Source: Rotaria macrura (taxonomy: Eukaryota; Rotifera; Eurotatoria; Philodinida; Philodinidae). Taken from it: a stretch of 64,000 nt of DNA. The notes under the pieces are model-generated. The model was given only the letters and a program-made list of their open reading frames with translations, made no database searches and was not told the DNA's origin. Numbering within the stretch: the first letter of the stretch is position 1; each line of letters begins with the position of its first letter. Of the stretch, positions 1 through 10,845 are shown piece by piece. The DNA lies in contig OENT01000316.1 in assembly GCA_900239685.1 (NCBI GenBank), positions 62,001 to 126,000 on the forward strand. Reading direction: 5' to 3'. The translations under genes were made by a program, and so were the position numbers.

Positions 1-719
1 TATTTACATGAGTCTCTCATCATTGATATTTGTAATGCAAAAAAAAAATTAGCAAAAAGTAATAATAAATCAGGAAGTTATACATTAGTAGAAAAACGTA
101 TTGTCTCTTTTACAAAAAAATCATTTTAAAATAATGAGAAAATTTTGGGTTCCTTATTGTTTTAAATAGTGCATATTAATGACCTAAAACTGAATTGAAA
201 ATATTAATTCTTAGTGAAAATCGTATGTTCTATTCTGTTGAAAAAGAAAGATAATGATATTAAATTGAGATTACAAAACATAATTACATTTATTTAGTGT
301 ACAATAAAAAAAACGCTAATAGATATCAACATGCTCTCCATCAAACTATTCAAAACATATTTTGTAATATTTACAATTGAGTATCAAATATTTGGATGCA
401 TAAAACAAAAGATACAGATTATTGATCTACCAAAAACACAAACAGTAAATCTAAACAAAAACAAATTGAATGAGAGAGTTTTTACATGTTTATCAATTCT
501 TACTTTATCGTAATAAACATCTATCATGAGATATAAAGTAATCAATCGTCTCTTGAAATATCTTCCGTTTTTTGAAAATTTAGGATATTTAATAACGTTG
601 TAAGTATTTTGATCTATAGAAAAAATGAAAATAAAATTATACCAATACCAATGATTAATGTATAATATACATTTGGTTTATCTTCGATAAAAGATTCTCC
701 ATAGATACACAAACATATA

Positions 720-819
720 CAGTCGAGTCCACTTATAAGAGCTTCGGATAAAGGAGCGGTCCGGATATAAGAGCCTCTTTTAGGAACCCTGACTGCGCTC
801 TTATAAGCGGACTCGACTG
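720..819. mobile_element. 100-bp pogo/Tigger-like MITE
   Basis: The ends are near-perfect terminal inverted repeats of about 24 bp that begin CAGTCGAGTCC and contain CTTATAAGAGC. The right arm is the reverse complement of the left with one mismatch (A/G). The element is bounded by TA on each side (718-719 and 820-821), the usual target duplication of Tc1/mariner/pogo elements. Pogo/Tigger elements typically start CAG and have short TIRs. With only ~50 bp between the arms there is no coding capacity, so it is a non-autonomous miniature element. Confidence 0.75.
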
Positions 820-1003
820 TACTACAAATTTTGTCAACACACCAATGGTGTGGTTGTAAGTCGACCTTTTCAGTTCCGTATGTTTTTCCCAGCATTGTAT
901 ATGAAGATCATTTCATCACTTTCTTATGTAGGTATTACTGAAATATTTTCTAACTTGACTTTAGCCAGTTATATTGAAAAGGGTGGATGTGAGTGTGAAT
1001 TAT

Positions 1004-1063
1004 GGGAGGGAAGTTACCGTTACCTGGTAACGTAACGGCTAGGTAACGGTAACTTCCCATCCC
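1004..1063. repeat. 60-bp GTTACC hairpin repeat
   Basis: Two arms of about 21-22 bp (1004-1024 and 1042-1063) are inverted copies of each other, built from GGGAGGGAAGTTACCGTTACC-like sequence. They flank a 17-bp loop that itself contains a GGTAACGTAACG motif. It is GC-richer than its surroundings. It could be a solo terminal repeat or a very small foldback element. No clear target duplication is visible. Confidence 0.55.
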
Positions 1064-1592
1064 TAGTGTGAATACACAATTGATAAACTGACACCCACAT
1101 TGTGGAACTGCGATAGGCAAATACCCCATACTTCTGGATTATATCTTAATGATACATGATATTCAATATAGTCTGCGGAGGCTGTGGGTATGAGTATAAG
1201 TCTTCTCTTCGTCTGTAACTACATTCTCAGAGACTTCCCGATCTCTAATTTGTCCTTTAACACGATTAGTATTTTTTTTTATTTTCATTTTACTAATACT
1301 CATCAACACATGAAGAGCTGAATCTTTAGGAAACAGTTGTCCATTGAAAACAATTTATGCTTGCTCTTTGAAAAAACAAAGTTCACATAAGAAACTGTTG
1401 ATCTGCATTCAACGTACTTTAAAATACAACAGAATCATGTTGGCTCTTGATGAAACGACACTGAGGAATTCATACAGAAACAATTGTAATTTAGAAACAA
1501 AGAAAAAGACGAGAATAATATCAGAGTTTATTTATTACGGAATGAGTATATTCAATAGAACAATGCACATATACACGTATACGTTTTCTTGC

Positions 1593-4500
1593 TCAGTGAT
1601 AATATCTTTGTTGTTGGTCATAATCGTATCTTGTTCGTTTCTGTTGATGATCAGATCGATGTTCAACTCGACGAAATATTCTTGTATAACCTTGTTCATT
1701 AGACACTTCAATTGAACGGTTTATCAAATCAATCGTATCTTCACGTGATTTGATCCGATCGTTCAGTTTTATAGCTTGAAAAAATTCACTGTATCGATCT
1801 ATGGCTTTTATAGATTTTAAGCGTTGTTGAAATTTTTCAACAACAACTGGTGGTGGATATCCGTATGCTATATCTAAATTTCTGAAATAACAACACATTA
1901 GAATAGAACCGATGATCATTGTGTGCTCAAGATGACAACAGAACATAATGAAACTTACTTTTTTACGCCTGGAAAGATAAACGTGTCAGCCATTTCTAAA
2001 TTGAACACTAATAAATGGTTTGACACTTTAATGGCATTAAATATATGATTTAAATCATCAGGTCGTATAACTAATAAATTTTGAACAGGTGCCTTTTGTT
2101 GAATCCAATAGATTTGTCGGGCAAAATATTCTTCATATACATACTTTTTAATATCATCAAATGTATATTTTCTTGACAACGCAGTGCGTATTAAAAATTC
2201 ACCAATATCAGGTACGACCTTTTTATTACGATAACGTGAGTTTTTCATAAAATCTTTAATTTCGTCATTGATCTTTTTATCTAAAACGATAGAAATTTCA
2301 GAAATCGAACAGGTTCAACAGCAATAGTCAATGGTTTGTTAACTCACCTAGTTCAGGATAAATATCGATAAAATTCATTAGTAAACGTAGAAAATGACAA
2401 TAAGCTTCTATCGCATGTTTTGATTCGAACATTTGACCATTGAATAATTGCACAGCTGATTTATTCATCAATGATGTCAATACACTCAACGCTATTGGTG
2501 GAGTAAAATCATATAATGCACTACCTCGTGCAGTACCATAATATATAACACTAATGCTATTTTCAATAATCGTTTTACTTTTTTCAAAATGACTCTCATT
2601 AATATATATTGGTAGCCAGTGATTATAATCTCGTCCTGTTACGGAACGAAATCGACAATCTTCATAAAAATCTAATTTATCTTGGCCTGATTTTTGTATT
2701 TCCGCAATATATGCATCGTATGAAATAAGTTCTAGAACAATTTCTGACCATAATTTACCACGATCGTCACGTTTGATTAATAATGGATAACCTAGACAAA
2801 TGTTATCTTCAATAAAATTTTGTTTTGTTACACCACATGTTAATTTTTCCACAAGTTCACGATGGAATTTTAACTGTTCAAGTTCTTTATCCTTTTTTGT
2901 CGTTGCTTCTAATTTTTCTTCTGGCTCTACTACTGCAATGATGTTGTACTCGACCACAGCTGGATTTGGTTTTTCATATGTATGACCACAAGTCACACAA
3001 GTAAATGTTTGTACAATGCTATGTAAATGTGTGATTTTTTCTTGAGATGGTGCCTGATCCATATCAGGATCGGCGAAAAATGTAACAATTTGAAGTAGTG
3101 CAGTCGATAGTGTGTAACCAGGACTAAAAATATGAAAGAAAACGTCACTAGAAACTAAACAAAATTGTTAAAGGATGGGCCACAAACAATTATCCTTTTA
3201 GTATTTTAGAAACTTTGTCTTTGCTATCCGCGCGATTAAAACACTTATTCTTGTAAAAAGATAGTGCTTGAAATTCTCTATTAAACCGTATATGACGAAG
3301 TTCAAAAACTGTTTAAAGTAGATTTGAAAACAAATAAAAAGTAAACACATACAAAAAGCTGTAAAATGTTAACTGATTGAACATAACAAATGGCCCCACT
3401 CTGCATCCCATTTTTCTTTACTTTGCCCTATTAAGAAACGAAATATACCAAAAGATGTAGTGTGAAAAGCTCTGCAATTTACAAGGCACAATTATGAAAA
3501 GATGAAATGAGTACAAAAATGAATTCATCTTCCACCAAAAAATATATCATGTTTGCACCGTTGAAATATGATTGGTCAAAATCTACTTCATTTTGAAATC
3601 AAAAATTGTGAATATGTAATGAGCCATCTTATGTACACTGTAGAGCTTTTCATACTGCATCTTTTCATTGTTTTTGGTATTTTTTAAAAGGGCGAAGTAA
3701 CTAATGAAAAAATGGGATGGAAAGCGTGGTCATTCATTATATCCAACCAGTGATATTTTACAGCTTCTTATATGTCTTTACTTTTCATTTGTTTTCAAAA
3801 CTACTTTAAACAGTTTTTGGACTGCGCCATATGTGATTTTGTAGAGAATTTCAAAAACGATCTTTTGATAAGAAATGGTGTTTTAATCACGTGGATAACA
3901 GAAGAAACGTTTTAAATACTACGAGGGTAACTCTTTATGGTCTATCCGTTATTAATTCTCTTGTTTTCAGTCACAAAAGCATTTTCAACCAATGTTAGAA
4001 ATGTTTTTGTTTTCATTTGAATAATAGGAACTTTTAAAAATTTTCTTCTATTGATCCAGACTCTTGTAATGAAAATTCTTAGTTACCTCCATCCACTCGC
4101 CTGCTTGGTACCACCATTATCAATGAAACGAAAATGCGAGGCATAGTTGGTCAACATATCATTGCATAAAGCATGTCCATTTCTAAGAATAAAAGATCGA
4201 ATGAAAAACCGCCTATGAAATTCAATGGCAAGCACCTTCCATCAAAATGAATGTGAGCATGATAGCTAGAGTCGAATTCTAAGCCAGGTGCTATGTTTCC
4301 AGAGGGTCCTGTCAATGGATAGTCGTCTGGAATATGAAGAACTAAATGAATCATAATGCCTTGATAAGGTCCATCATTGATCAATACCTATAGAAGATAG
4401 TTTGACTTATTTATATAGATTGAAAGTTTATTTTAACATATACATTGCAATGCAATATAAATGGATTCGATTCATCTGGACAACTGACACCCAGTCCCGG

Positions 4501-4643
4501 TATCGGATTTTTGTCCAAATCCTTCAAATCCCTAAAAAGGAACTATTATTAAACTATTTAATGACATTTATATCATCTGGATACCGCATAATTCGCTTGG
4601 TAGCTGCAGCTTTTGTATTTTGTGTCTTAAACGTTAGACTCAT
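1593..4643 (-). CDS. Large E2-like (UBC-fold) ubiquitin-conjugating enzyme family protein
   Basis: Seven exons: 4585-4643, 4444-4531, 4236-4387, 4087-4182, 2348-3123, 1959-2280, 1593-1881. They join in phase to about 593 aa. Residues 1-160 form a UBC core: an N-terminal helix (TKRIMRDLKDL), the LINDGPYQG strand, HIPDDYPLTGP, a Y-H-A-H-I-H segment standing in for the HPN motif, then ALCNDML, whose Cys (about residue 106) sits where the E2 active-site cysteine lies, and ASGWSPGYTLSTALLQ. A long C-terminal region follows, with a CVTC motif (about residue 166), a conserved-looking block (FIEDNICLGYPL; NHWLPIYIN; YYGTARGSALYDFTPP) and a basic Gln/Arg tail. The expected role is ubiquitin or UBL transfer in the cytosol, inferred from the fold only. 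Intron 4 (3124-4086) hosts a palindromic element. The N-terminal exon, under 20 codons, is the least certain part. Confidence 0.82.
3150..3970. mobile_element. ~0.8-kb palindromic (foldback) element in an intron
   Basis: The left arm (about 3155-3480) and right arm (about 3630-3965) are imperfect inverted copies along almost their whole length. For example, AAAACTGTTTAAAGTAG near 3305 is inverted near 3800, GATTAAAACAC near 3232 is inverted near 3885, and the arm-end sequence TAGTATTT at 3199 is inverted at 3914-3921, with weaker similarity continuing outward. The loop (about 3480-3630) is AT-rich and I see no ORF. It lies wholly inside intron 4 of the E2-like gene and ends about 25 bp from the acceptor at 3124. 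Exact ends and target duplication are unclear; a GTCAC occurs just outside both arms. A long-TIR non-autonomous DNA transposon is the likely identity. Confidence 0.7.
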
Positions 4644-5435
4644 TGGAGATAAACAACACACTGCTCTGCAACAGTATTTTAAAAAATTGTCGAGTCTATA
4701 TAGAACAAGGTAATTACTTAACTGAGTTTTCGCTTTTTCTTTGAAATTACTATGAAAACAAAAGTTTGAGTGAGAAAAACCCAGTCATGTAACGCAGTAT
4801 TCGAAGACAACTGTGGCCTACCTTAACTTTTTCAAAATATTACACAATGTTGAATAATAACAACACCATAAACATGTGACAAGCGCAATTCACCTTTAGT
4901 CATCATTTCGTAATTCACGCCAAGTACTTAGAGTTCGATGGTAAATGTCTGTATACACATATATTTTAGATTATCAATTCAGCAGATGTGTGTAATTTTG
5001 ATTGATAAAAAAGTTTCGCCACTTTTGTATGTGAATGAATTCAATTGATAAACAAGTAGTCAAGAACTAAATCTATCCACGTACGATAAAATTAAAATCA
5101 TGAGAATGTAGAGCACAGCTGAATATACAAATATAAAAATGTAATCTGGTGATATTAACTTTCATCGGTTTACTCCTTTATTTTTCGAAAGCTTGAAAAT
5201 AGGGATTAATATTGCCTATTTAGTAATTTACTGAACGAAGAAAATAAAATTGACAGCTTAAGATATCGAACGATCTCTGGTCTACTTTCATTGTGCATGG
5301 CTAATTCTTCAATTTTAAATTCATTCTTTTTTCAGAGGCTATATCGAAATTCTTCTCGAAAGGCAAAATGATATTCTAATTTTGTAGAATTTTTAAAGAG
5401 CAGCGTGACAGGAAAATGCCGACGCTGGATGTGTT
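4644..5435. other. Intergenic, upstream of the E2-like gene
   Basis: This AT-rich stretch lies upstream of the E2-like start codon at 4643. It presumably holds that gene's promoter, but I recognise no core element. No coding segment was identified. Confidence 0.5.
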
Positions 5436-5444
5436 CTTCGTTTT

Positions 5445-6185
5445 GGTTGGCCGTCATAATGTCGAAAGGAAAAATGTCGAAAGAAAAAAATATCGAAGGG
5501 AAAAATGTCGAAAAAATAATATTGACATGAAACATTGTCAATTCATATTTTAAAGAGTTGGGAAATATATAGTGCATGTTTTATTGTATGAAATTAAGTT
5601 GAAATTTTAACAGTGAGAAAAATTTTACAAAAAACTACAAATTAAAAAATTTTACTTTTTCACGAACTGCACGAACCTCAAGTTTTCTTTTTCTGGTAGA
5701 TGACTATGATTGTCAACAGTTTTCATCAGTAGATTAGTTGAATCAGTATGAACTTTAGGTGCACAATCATTACTAGNGCATATCCAATACTTATTAGTTG
5801 TTGTTGCTGCTTTATTCATTTTAAAAGTATATTCATCGCCAACTAGTAGAGGTTTTTCTTTACTTGAATTTATAAAAGAAATAGCTGGAGATTTTGCTTG
5901 AATTTCACCAGTTCAAATTACGGCAGCTTCAGCAATGACAGTACAAGTTTAGTTGTATAATAATTCTTTGTTCAACTCTTTTATTTTAATTTTATCAATA
6001 GTTAGTCATCCCTATCAATACTGGCTAAAGTTCTACACTAGTAAAATCATAAGGAAAAACAATGAACTAAATGTGATTAGAATCACCGTATACTAGAGAC
6101 ATGATTATTTTTTTATTTTTCACTTTCGACATTTTTCCACTATGTACGTTTCGACATTTTTCCTTTCGATGTTTTTCCAGCACAC
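5445..6185 (-). mobile_element. 741-bp Mutator-like (MULE) element with FLYWCH finger
   Basis: Flanking direct repeats CTTCGTTTT (5436-5444 and 6186-6194) give a 9-bp target duplication, the size typical of Mutator-like elements. Inside, the ends carry inverted repeats rich in TCGAAAGGAAAAATGTCGAA (left 5461-5512, right about 6124-6170, with the short unit repeated in each arm). The outermost bases match only loosely (GGTTG against GTGTG). The minus strand between the arms encodes a FLYWCH zinc finger (see 5690-5900). No transposase catalytic domain is present, so the copy is non-autonomous. FLYWCH fingers are a known companion of MULE transposases. There is one ambiguous base, N, at 5777. 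Confidence 0.7.
5690..5900 (-). pseudogene. FLYWCH-type zinc-finger fragment
   Basis: The minus-strand frame reads about 65 codons with the FLYWCH pattern: an F-I-N-S-S-K-x-K-P-L-L-V start, G-D-E-Y-T-F-K, then K-Y-W-I-C followed by a second Cys, K-V-H-T, and H-S-H close to the end. The Cys-x(4-6)-Cys and His-x-His ligands of the C2H2-like FLYWCH finger are therefore all present. There is no good start codon; a TGA closes the frame just upstream of the domain and a stop follows it. One codon contains the undetermined base at 5777. It sits inside the MULE-like element and is best read as a relic of a transposase ORF. Confidence 0.72.
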
Positions 6186-6194
6186 CTTCGTTTT

Positions 6195-7313
6195 ACCCAC
6201 GCTCTAAAAACCGACGTCGAAATGTCACACTTCTTTATCCTGCGTTCTAAAGAATTAAGAAAAGGGTGTGAACGAGAGTATTTTCATGTGACCAACGACA
6301 ACCAGTACATCGGGTTTCACCAAGGTTATAGTGAGAGACTTTTTATGTGACAAAAAAATCACAGCGATCGATAGAAAAGTATTCTGATATCTTCCACATT
6401 CATTGGCAAATCTTGTTGATCTAATCTCGAGAAATGTTTTTAAAGACGAACACTGTCGTAATAATTTTCGTGGGTAATATATCTTATTCTAATAAACAAT
6501 TCTTTAAAAAGTCATTCCTATTTCTTCTTGGCTAAAGGAAAATGTAATTCTGTTCACTCCTTAATCAATTTTGGGATGGATCTTGAACTTCAAAGATCTT
6601 GACATGTATTTTTTCTAGAGATCTACTTCGAATTATAATAATTCTTATTTCTAGAAAGTCTTGACGAATCTTTAGTAGTGTTGGTCTCCTAAGGAATAAT
6701 TTTAAATTTCATCTTCTTCTATTTCATAATGTGTGAGCAACTATATTTATGTAAAGCACAACCTTCATGAATAGTATTGATTTGAGAACGTGAGACATTT
6801 TTCTTCTGATAAAGAAAAAACACATTTATTTGTTCAGCGATTGTTATACAGCACAGATGAATATAATTGAGGAAAGAAAAGGCTACTAAACTGTACAGAT
6901 GCTTGATCTACTACAGAAGAAAAAGAAAACGAACTACTACATTCAAAATATAACTCAATAAGACAAAGAGTAAAATATTCGAACAAACAACATAAATGAT
7001 TAAAACAAGAAGAAAAATCAAAACAAAACCAGTAATACACGTATGGTATGATAAAGCAGACGAGAGTAAATTCTGAATAAAATGTCACAATAAAGAGAGT
7101 ATGACGAGATTCAAAAAAAGAAGACAGAAAGAAAGACACATATTCGAAAACAATTGCACACAAAAGAAATATTCAATATGTATATTGACTTTGTACTTTC
7201 AATCATTAGTTCCTGACTCGAGAACGAACTTTTCGTGTAGATTCAGCTAGATGACAGATCAAAATTATAATCATGAAAACAAAAAAAGGAAGAAAATTTT
7301 TTTTCTATCAAAA
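6195..7313. other. Intergenic / 3' flank of the PBX gene
   Basis: This AT-rich stretch lies between the MULE-like element and the PBX stop codon. Because PBX is read on the minus strand, its 3' UTR falls here. The purine-rich run around 6880-7160 gives an ORF on the minus strand (6834-7163) of low complexity (Phe, Ser, Tyr), which I do not accept as a gene. Confidence 0.5.
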
Positions 7314-10300
7314 TTATCTTTCACCTTGCTGTGAACTGTCACTGTCTCGACGTAAACCACAAACACCTTGTGCAGCTTGATTAGCTAATTTTGATGCATA
7401 CAGATTTGCTTCTTCTTGTGCTTTACCAATATTTTTCTTGTATCGAATACGCTTATTACCAAACCAATTACTAACCTGAAATAAAGAAATCATTTTCTTA
7501 TCGTCATGTAAAAAATTCTATTCCTTGTGCACACATATTCAGTAAATTGACATGATTCTCTTCTCGATGGGACGTAACATATTCAGGTACACATATGAGA
7601 TCATACTCGGCAAAGTTTCATCATATTCCACAAACCCTAATGTACTCTACGATGAAATACACCAGTGAACAAAACTCTGGCTCTTAGAAGATCTCAGCTA
7701 TTTAGAATGCTTATCGTCTGAAATTCGATGTACATATCATTCTTCCAGAGTGTAGTTCAGAAATATAATTCTGCTTCAATCAGTTAACCTTAAAGAAAAT
7801 GATATATTATTTGGAACTCACACGTTTTCGAAGAAAACAGTGAGTAGAAGTTTAAGAGTGAGACTTTTCATGCCCACCCTCTCCCCATTACAGACTATAC
7901 ATACAAACCAGTGTATTACTCCATTACAGACATAGCAACGAGCATTTTATACTTGTCATATATCACAGCACGTTTAACTGTCTATTCCAATTTATGAAAC
8001 AATGAGTCTTATTAAAAAAAGTATGTGTCTGCAAAGCTCGAAAAAGATAATAAAAAAGTAGTGAAATATCAAATTGAGATTGATATTATTTGTGAAAATT
8101 ATGACCATTATATGATAAATAATGAATAGAAGTTTGACATCTGATCCGTTGGAAGTTGTCAGAATCCTGAATATTGGATTTTAAAAGGAAATTTTCGGAA
8201 TGACCGTGACCGTGATCGGAATACAGGGATTTTGACATCTCATAGCATCCTATTGAACAGCTTCGTTCTGGACAATCATAGACGCTTGTCAATGTATCTA
8301 TCTAAAGATCCTGAGATTCGATACAAGAAGATTTATTATTTTGCTACATGAACAGCATGAGATTAGTACTTTCAAATGATGACTACAATCTTTTCAATCA
8401 ATGAAAGGCTAACATAGTTTTTCATAAAAGGGACTTAGTCTATCGGTAGATAGGCGCCACTAGTTTTCATGGCTATAATGAAACGAACGAGTGAATGGCA
8501 ATAATGAAAGCGAAAAATAGAGCGTCTCCATCAGAGAAAGTCGACGCAAAAAAAGTGGTGATAGTACGTTTTCTGTATTTTCTATTGGCAATATGAAGCA
8601 ATAGATAGATGAGTTCCACGTTTTAGCGCCAACAAGTCTTTTCTTTGCATTACACTTTTTAACTTGAAAACCACTGCCTAGTCAATGTTTCATTATCTTT
8701 CGTCAGATACACTATTGATTTTTGAATAGAAGAAAATCAATCTATGATGATCCTTTAGCCAAAGGATAAATATATGTGCTCGAATACTAGAGTATCTGAA
8801 TTCGTCACCACATCAACATGATAGTCATAATTGCGACACTTCTCATCAACATAAAATTTGTCTATGAAATTATCAGGCATTTATGTCTAACTGCAGAGAT
8901 ATTTTTGTTATGAGTATAAGTTTCATTCGTTAAAATACTACTTCGTTTTTCTCTTACAAACGGAGAAATGATGAATTTCAATGAAATTAGATGCATGGAT
9001 AGCTGAGATACAATGGTACGTAATGAGCCATTATCTGTCTCAGAGATATAGCACTCAACTGCAATATAGTAACGTAGAATGATGTCTCTGATCTATACTC
9101 TTGACGAAGGTCATGTACATAAATTTTCAGATCTCAACCATTCGCAAGGACTAAGATCATCTACGGTCGAAACGTTGGTTCAATACTGTAGATGCATAGG
9201 AAAATGGACTATCGAGAACATAGAAACTTAATAGTGTTCTTCTCAATACGAAAATACTGCAAAATGAACCAAAAGAATTTTTTCATATGAATAGTAATAG
9301 CAGTTCTTTTCTGAACTTCAGAAATGAACGCTGCTGTTGTAGATAAAAATCAATGTATTACCTGTGATACACTAATACCACATTTTCGAGCCAGTTCTTC
9401 TTTAGCTTCTTCACTTGGATATGGATTTGATAGATGGGAATAGAAATATTCATTGAGAACTTCTGTTGCTGTTTTACTAAAATTACGACGTTTTCGTCTA
9501 ATAAAGAAAAATCACGTGAAACATCAGTTTCTCTTAAAAATTCAACATTACCGTGCATCAAGAAATCTTGAACGAAGTATCATAACAGCTTCGCATGTAC
9601 TTTGTTTCAATTGTAATTGAATGGATGAAAATTTCTTTCGAATTATTGATACCATTCGATCGATTTCTCGTGGTGATATTGGTCGTGCGCGGCTTTGTTC
9701 ACGTAATAAATTAACAACATGACTAGTAAAATCATTACAAGCTTGTTCCTATTTTTACGAGAAAAAAGCAGAACAATAAACAAAGCATGTATATAGTTTT
9801 CATTGACAGAAATTTTCTAGAGAGAAACAATATTATCTATCTAGACGAATATTCACTTTAAATTAGTAGTGAATATACATCAAAGTTTATGATTAGTATC
9901 GATGTCTTGTCGACGAGTATACGTACATATTTTTCTAATTCAGTATGATAGAGTTGTCGAATTTGTGATAGTTTAGCTCGATAATCACCATGTTCAAGTG
10001 CAGATTCATCGTTAATACTAGCAGCTGCATTGGCATTCGCAACTGACGATGACGATGAACTACCTAATCGTTCTGGACCAGCAATACCTTCAGCTAACAA
10101 CATATTATCAAGACGCATTAGTTGTGTATCAGGTGGTTCATCCTCGGGAAAATTTCGAAGATTAATAGCTATTTTAAAAAAGAAAAGACAACAATATAAC
10201 CGTCAATAAAATATTACAAGTAAATAAAACGAGTTTGAACCTGTCTTTTCTTTTATTTCACACAATACTTGAAAGAAGGCAGGCTTCAGTCGACTTTGAT

Positions 10301-10581
10301 TAAATGCATGTTTTCTACGCAAAAAAAGAAAAGAATTCCAATTATTCTTTCTTCATATTCGTCAATACGAACCGTGCTTGAGCTTCATCAAGACTTTGAT
10401 CAACAATAGACATAATCTGTTGTATCATTCCATTGACATCATTAAATGGTTTATTTTCATTAACAGTCATATCATAAGAATTATATTTTGCATCCGTCGT
10501 TGATAATGTCAATGGTGATATCATTGGATTATAATGGGATGGAGCGAGATTAGGATTATACGTTGGATCTTGACCATCCAT
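7314..10581 (-). CDS. PBX: PBX / extradenticle-type TALE homeodomain protein
   Basis: Six exons: 10373-10581, 10241-10314, 9927-10168, 9552-9748, 9362-9497, 7314-7475. They join in phase to about 339 aa. The PBC-A region begins around residue 45 ([19 protein letters not shown], then [20 protein letters not shown]). PBC-B contains [16 protein letters not shown], a Ser/Ala linker and [20 protein letters not shown]. It is followed by [19 protein letters not shown] and [17 protein letters not shown]. The TALE homeodomain (about 240-303) has the three-residue PYP loop ([17 protein letters not shown]) and a recognition helix with [17 protein letters not shown]. It acts in the nucleus as a DNA-binding cofactor for Hox proteins and should pair with MEIS/Hth. 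The last intron (7476-9361) splits the homeodomain. The start is taken at the first ATG, and the hnRNP gene starts 264 bp away on the other strand. Confidence 0.95.
7476..9361. other. 1.9-kb intron of PBX, splitting the homeodomain
   Basis: No coding segment with family resemblance occurs here; the small ORF at 8086-8292 on the minus strand is unsupported. It contains one copy of a dispersed repeat (7822-7955) whose partner is at 31881-32000. Around 9165 there is a TCTACGGTCGAAACGTTGG motif of the kind found in repetitive DNA of many animals, but I cannot assign a family. Confidence 0.5.
7822..7955 (+). repeat. Dispersed repeat, copy 1
   Basis: The stretch starting GTTTTCGAAGAAAACAGTGA, followed by AAGTTTAAGAG, a pyrimidine-rich CCCACCCTCTCCCC-type tract and ATTACAGAC...AGCATT, matches 31881-32000 in the same order and orientation. 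Both copies lie in introns of unrelated genes, so this is an interspersed repeat. Its ends are undetermined. Confidence 0.6.
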
Positions 10582-10845
10582 TTTTATTCCAATAAATTAG
10601 ATTAATTTGATCGACTTATTCTTCGTCGTCTTCATTATTCCATGTTTTACCGATTCAATTAACAATGTGATAAATAAGTAAATTCTTATTGGTAGATTTC
10701 ATGTGCATTAGTGTGTCGATGTAAATATGTGTTTTCTAGAAAGGATACTATTTTGCTCTATATATTATCTAATTGGTTGTTAACTAACAATGATCATTCG
10801 TTCTTCATTTCATTAATATTTGAATATCTTCATATTACATCTGTA
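10582..10845. promoter_or_regulatory. 264-bp divergent promoter between PBX and hnRNP F/H
   Basis: The two start codons face away from each other with 264 bp between them, so the 5' UTRs and any shared promoter must lie here. It is AT-rich and I see no clear TATA box or other motif that decides transcription start sites. If the hnRNP gene used an upstream in-frame ATG at 10711, the gap would be only 129 bp. Confidence 0.5.

Larger units (their letters stand above)
1..1592. other. Gene-poor left flank
   Basis: I find no ORF here with family resemblance or convincing splice structure. The sequence is AT-rich and holds two short inverted-repeat elements, listed separately at 720-819 and 1004-1063. 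The right end, just below 1593, would be the 3' UTR of the minus-strand E2-like gene. The small ORFs at 331-513 and 1344-1715 lack any recognisable motif and look like chance openings. Confidence 0.6.

Noticed and set aside
1344..1715. 123-codon ORF on the plus strand
   Set aside because: It overlaps the last exon of the E2-like gene on the other strand, has no recognisable motif and no splice support.
4532..4584. GTATCC donor in intron 1 of the E2-like gene as a second U12-type intron
   Set aside because: The following bases (AGATG) depart from the GTATCCTTT consensus and there is no TTCCTTAAC branch site. A normal AG acceptor is present, so it is an ordinary U2-type intron.
4402..4713. 103-codon ORF on the plus strand
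   Set aside because: It is a shadow of exons 1-2 of the E2-like gene, which read clearly as UBC-fold sequence on the minus strand.
6834..7163. 109-codon Phe/Ser/Tyr-rich ORF on the minus strand
   Set aside because: It is low complexity from purine-rich DNA in the PBX 3' flank, with no domain pattern.
10711..10845. In-frame upstream ATG for the hnRNP F/H gene
   Set aside because: The 45 extra residues are AT-rich, hydrophobic and unlike any hnRNP F/H N-terminus. The ATG at 10846 is directly before the qRRM.
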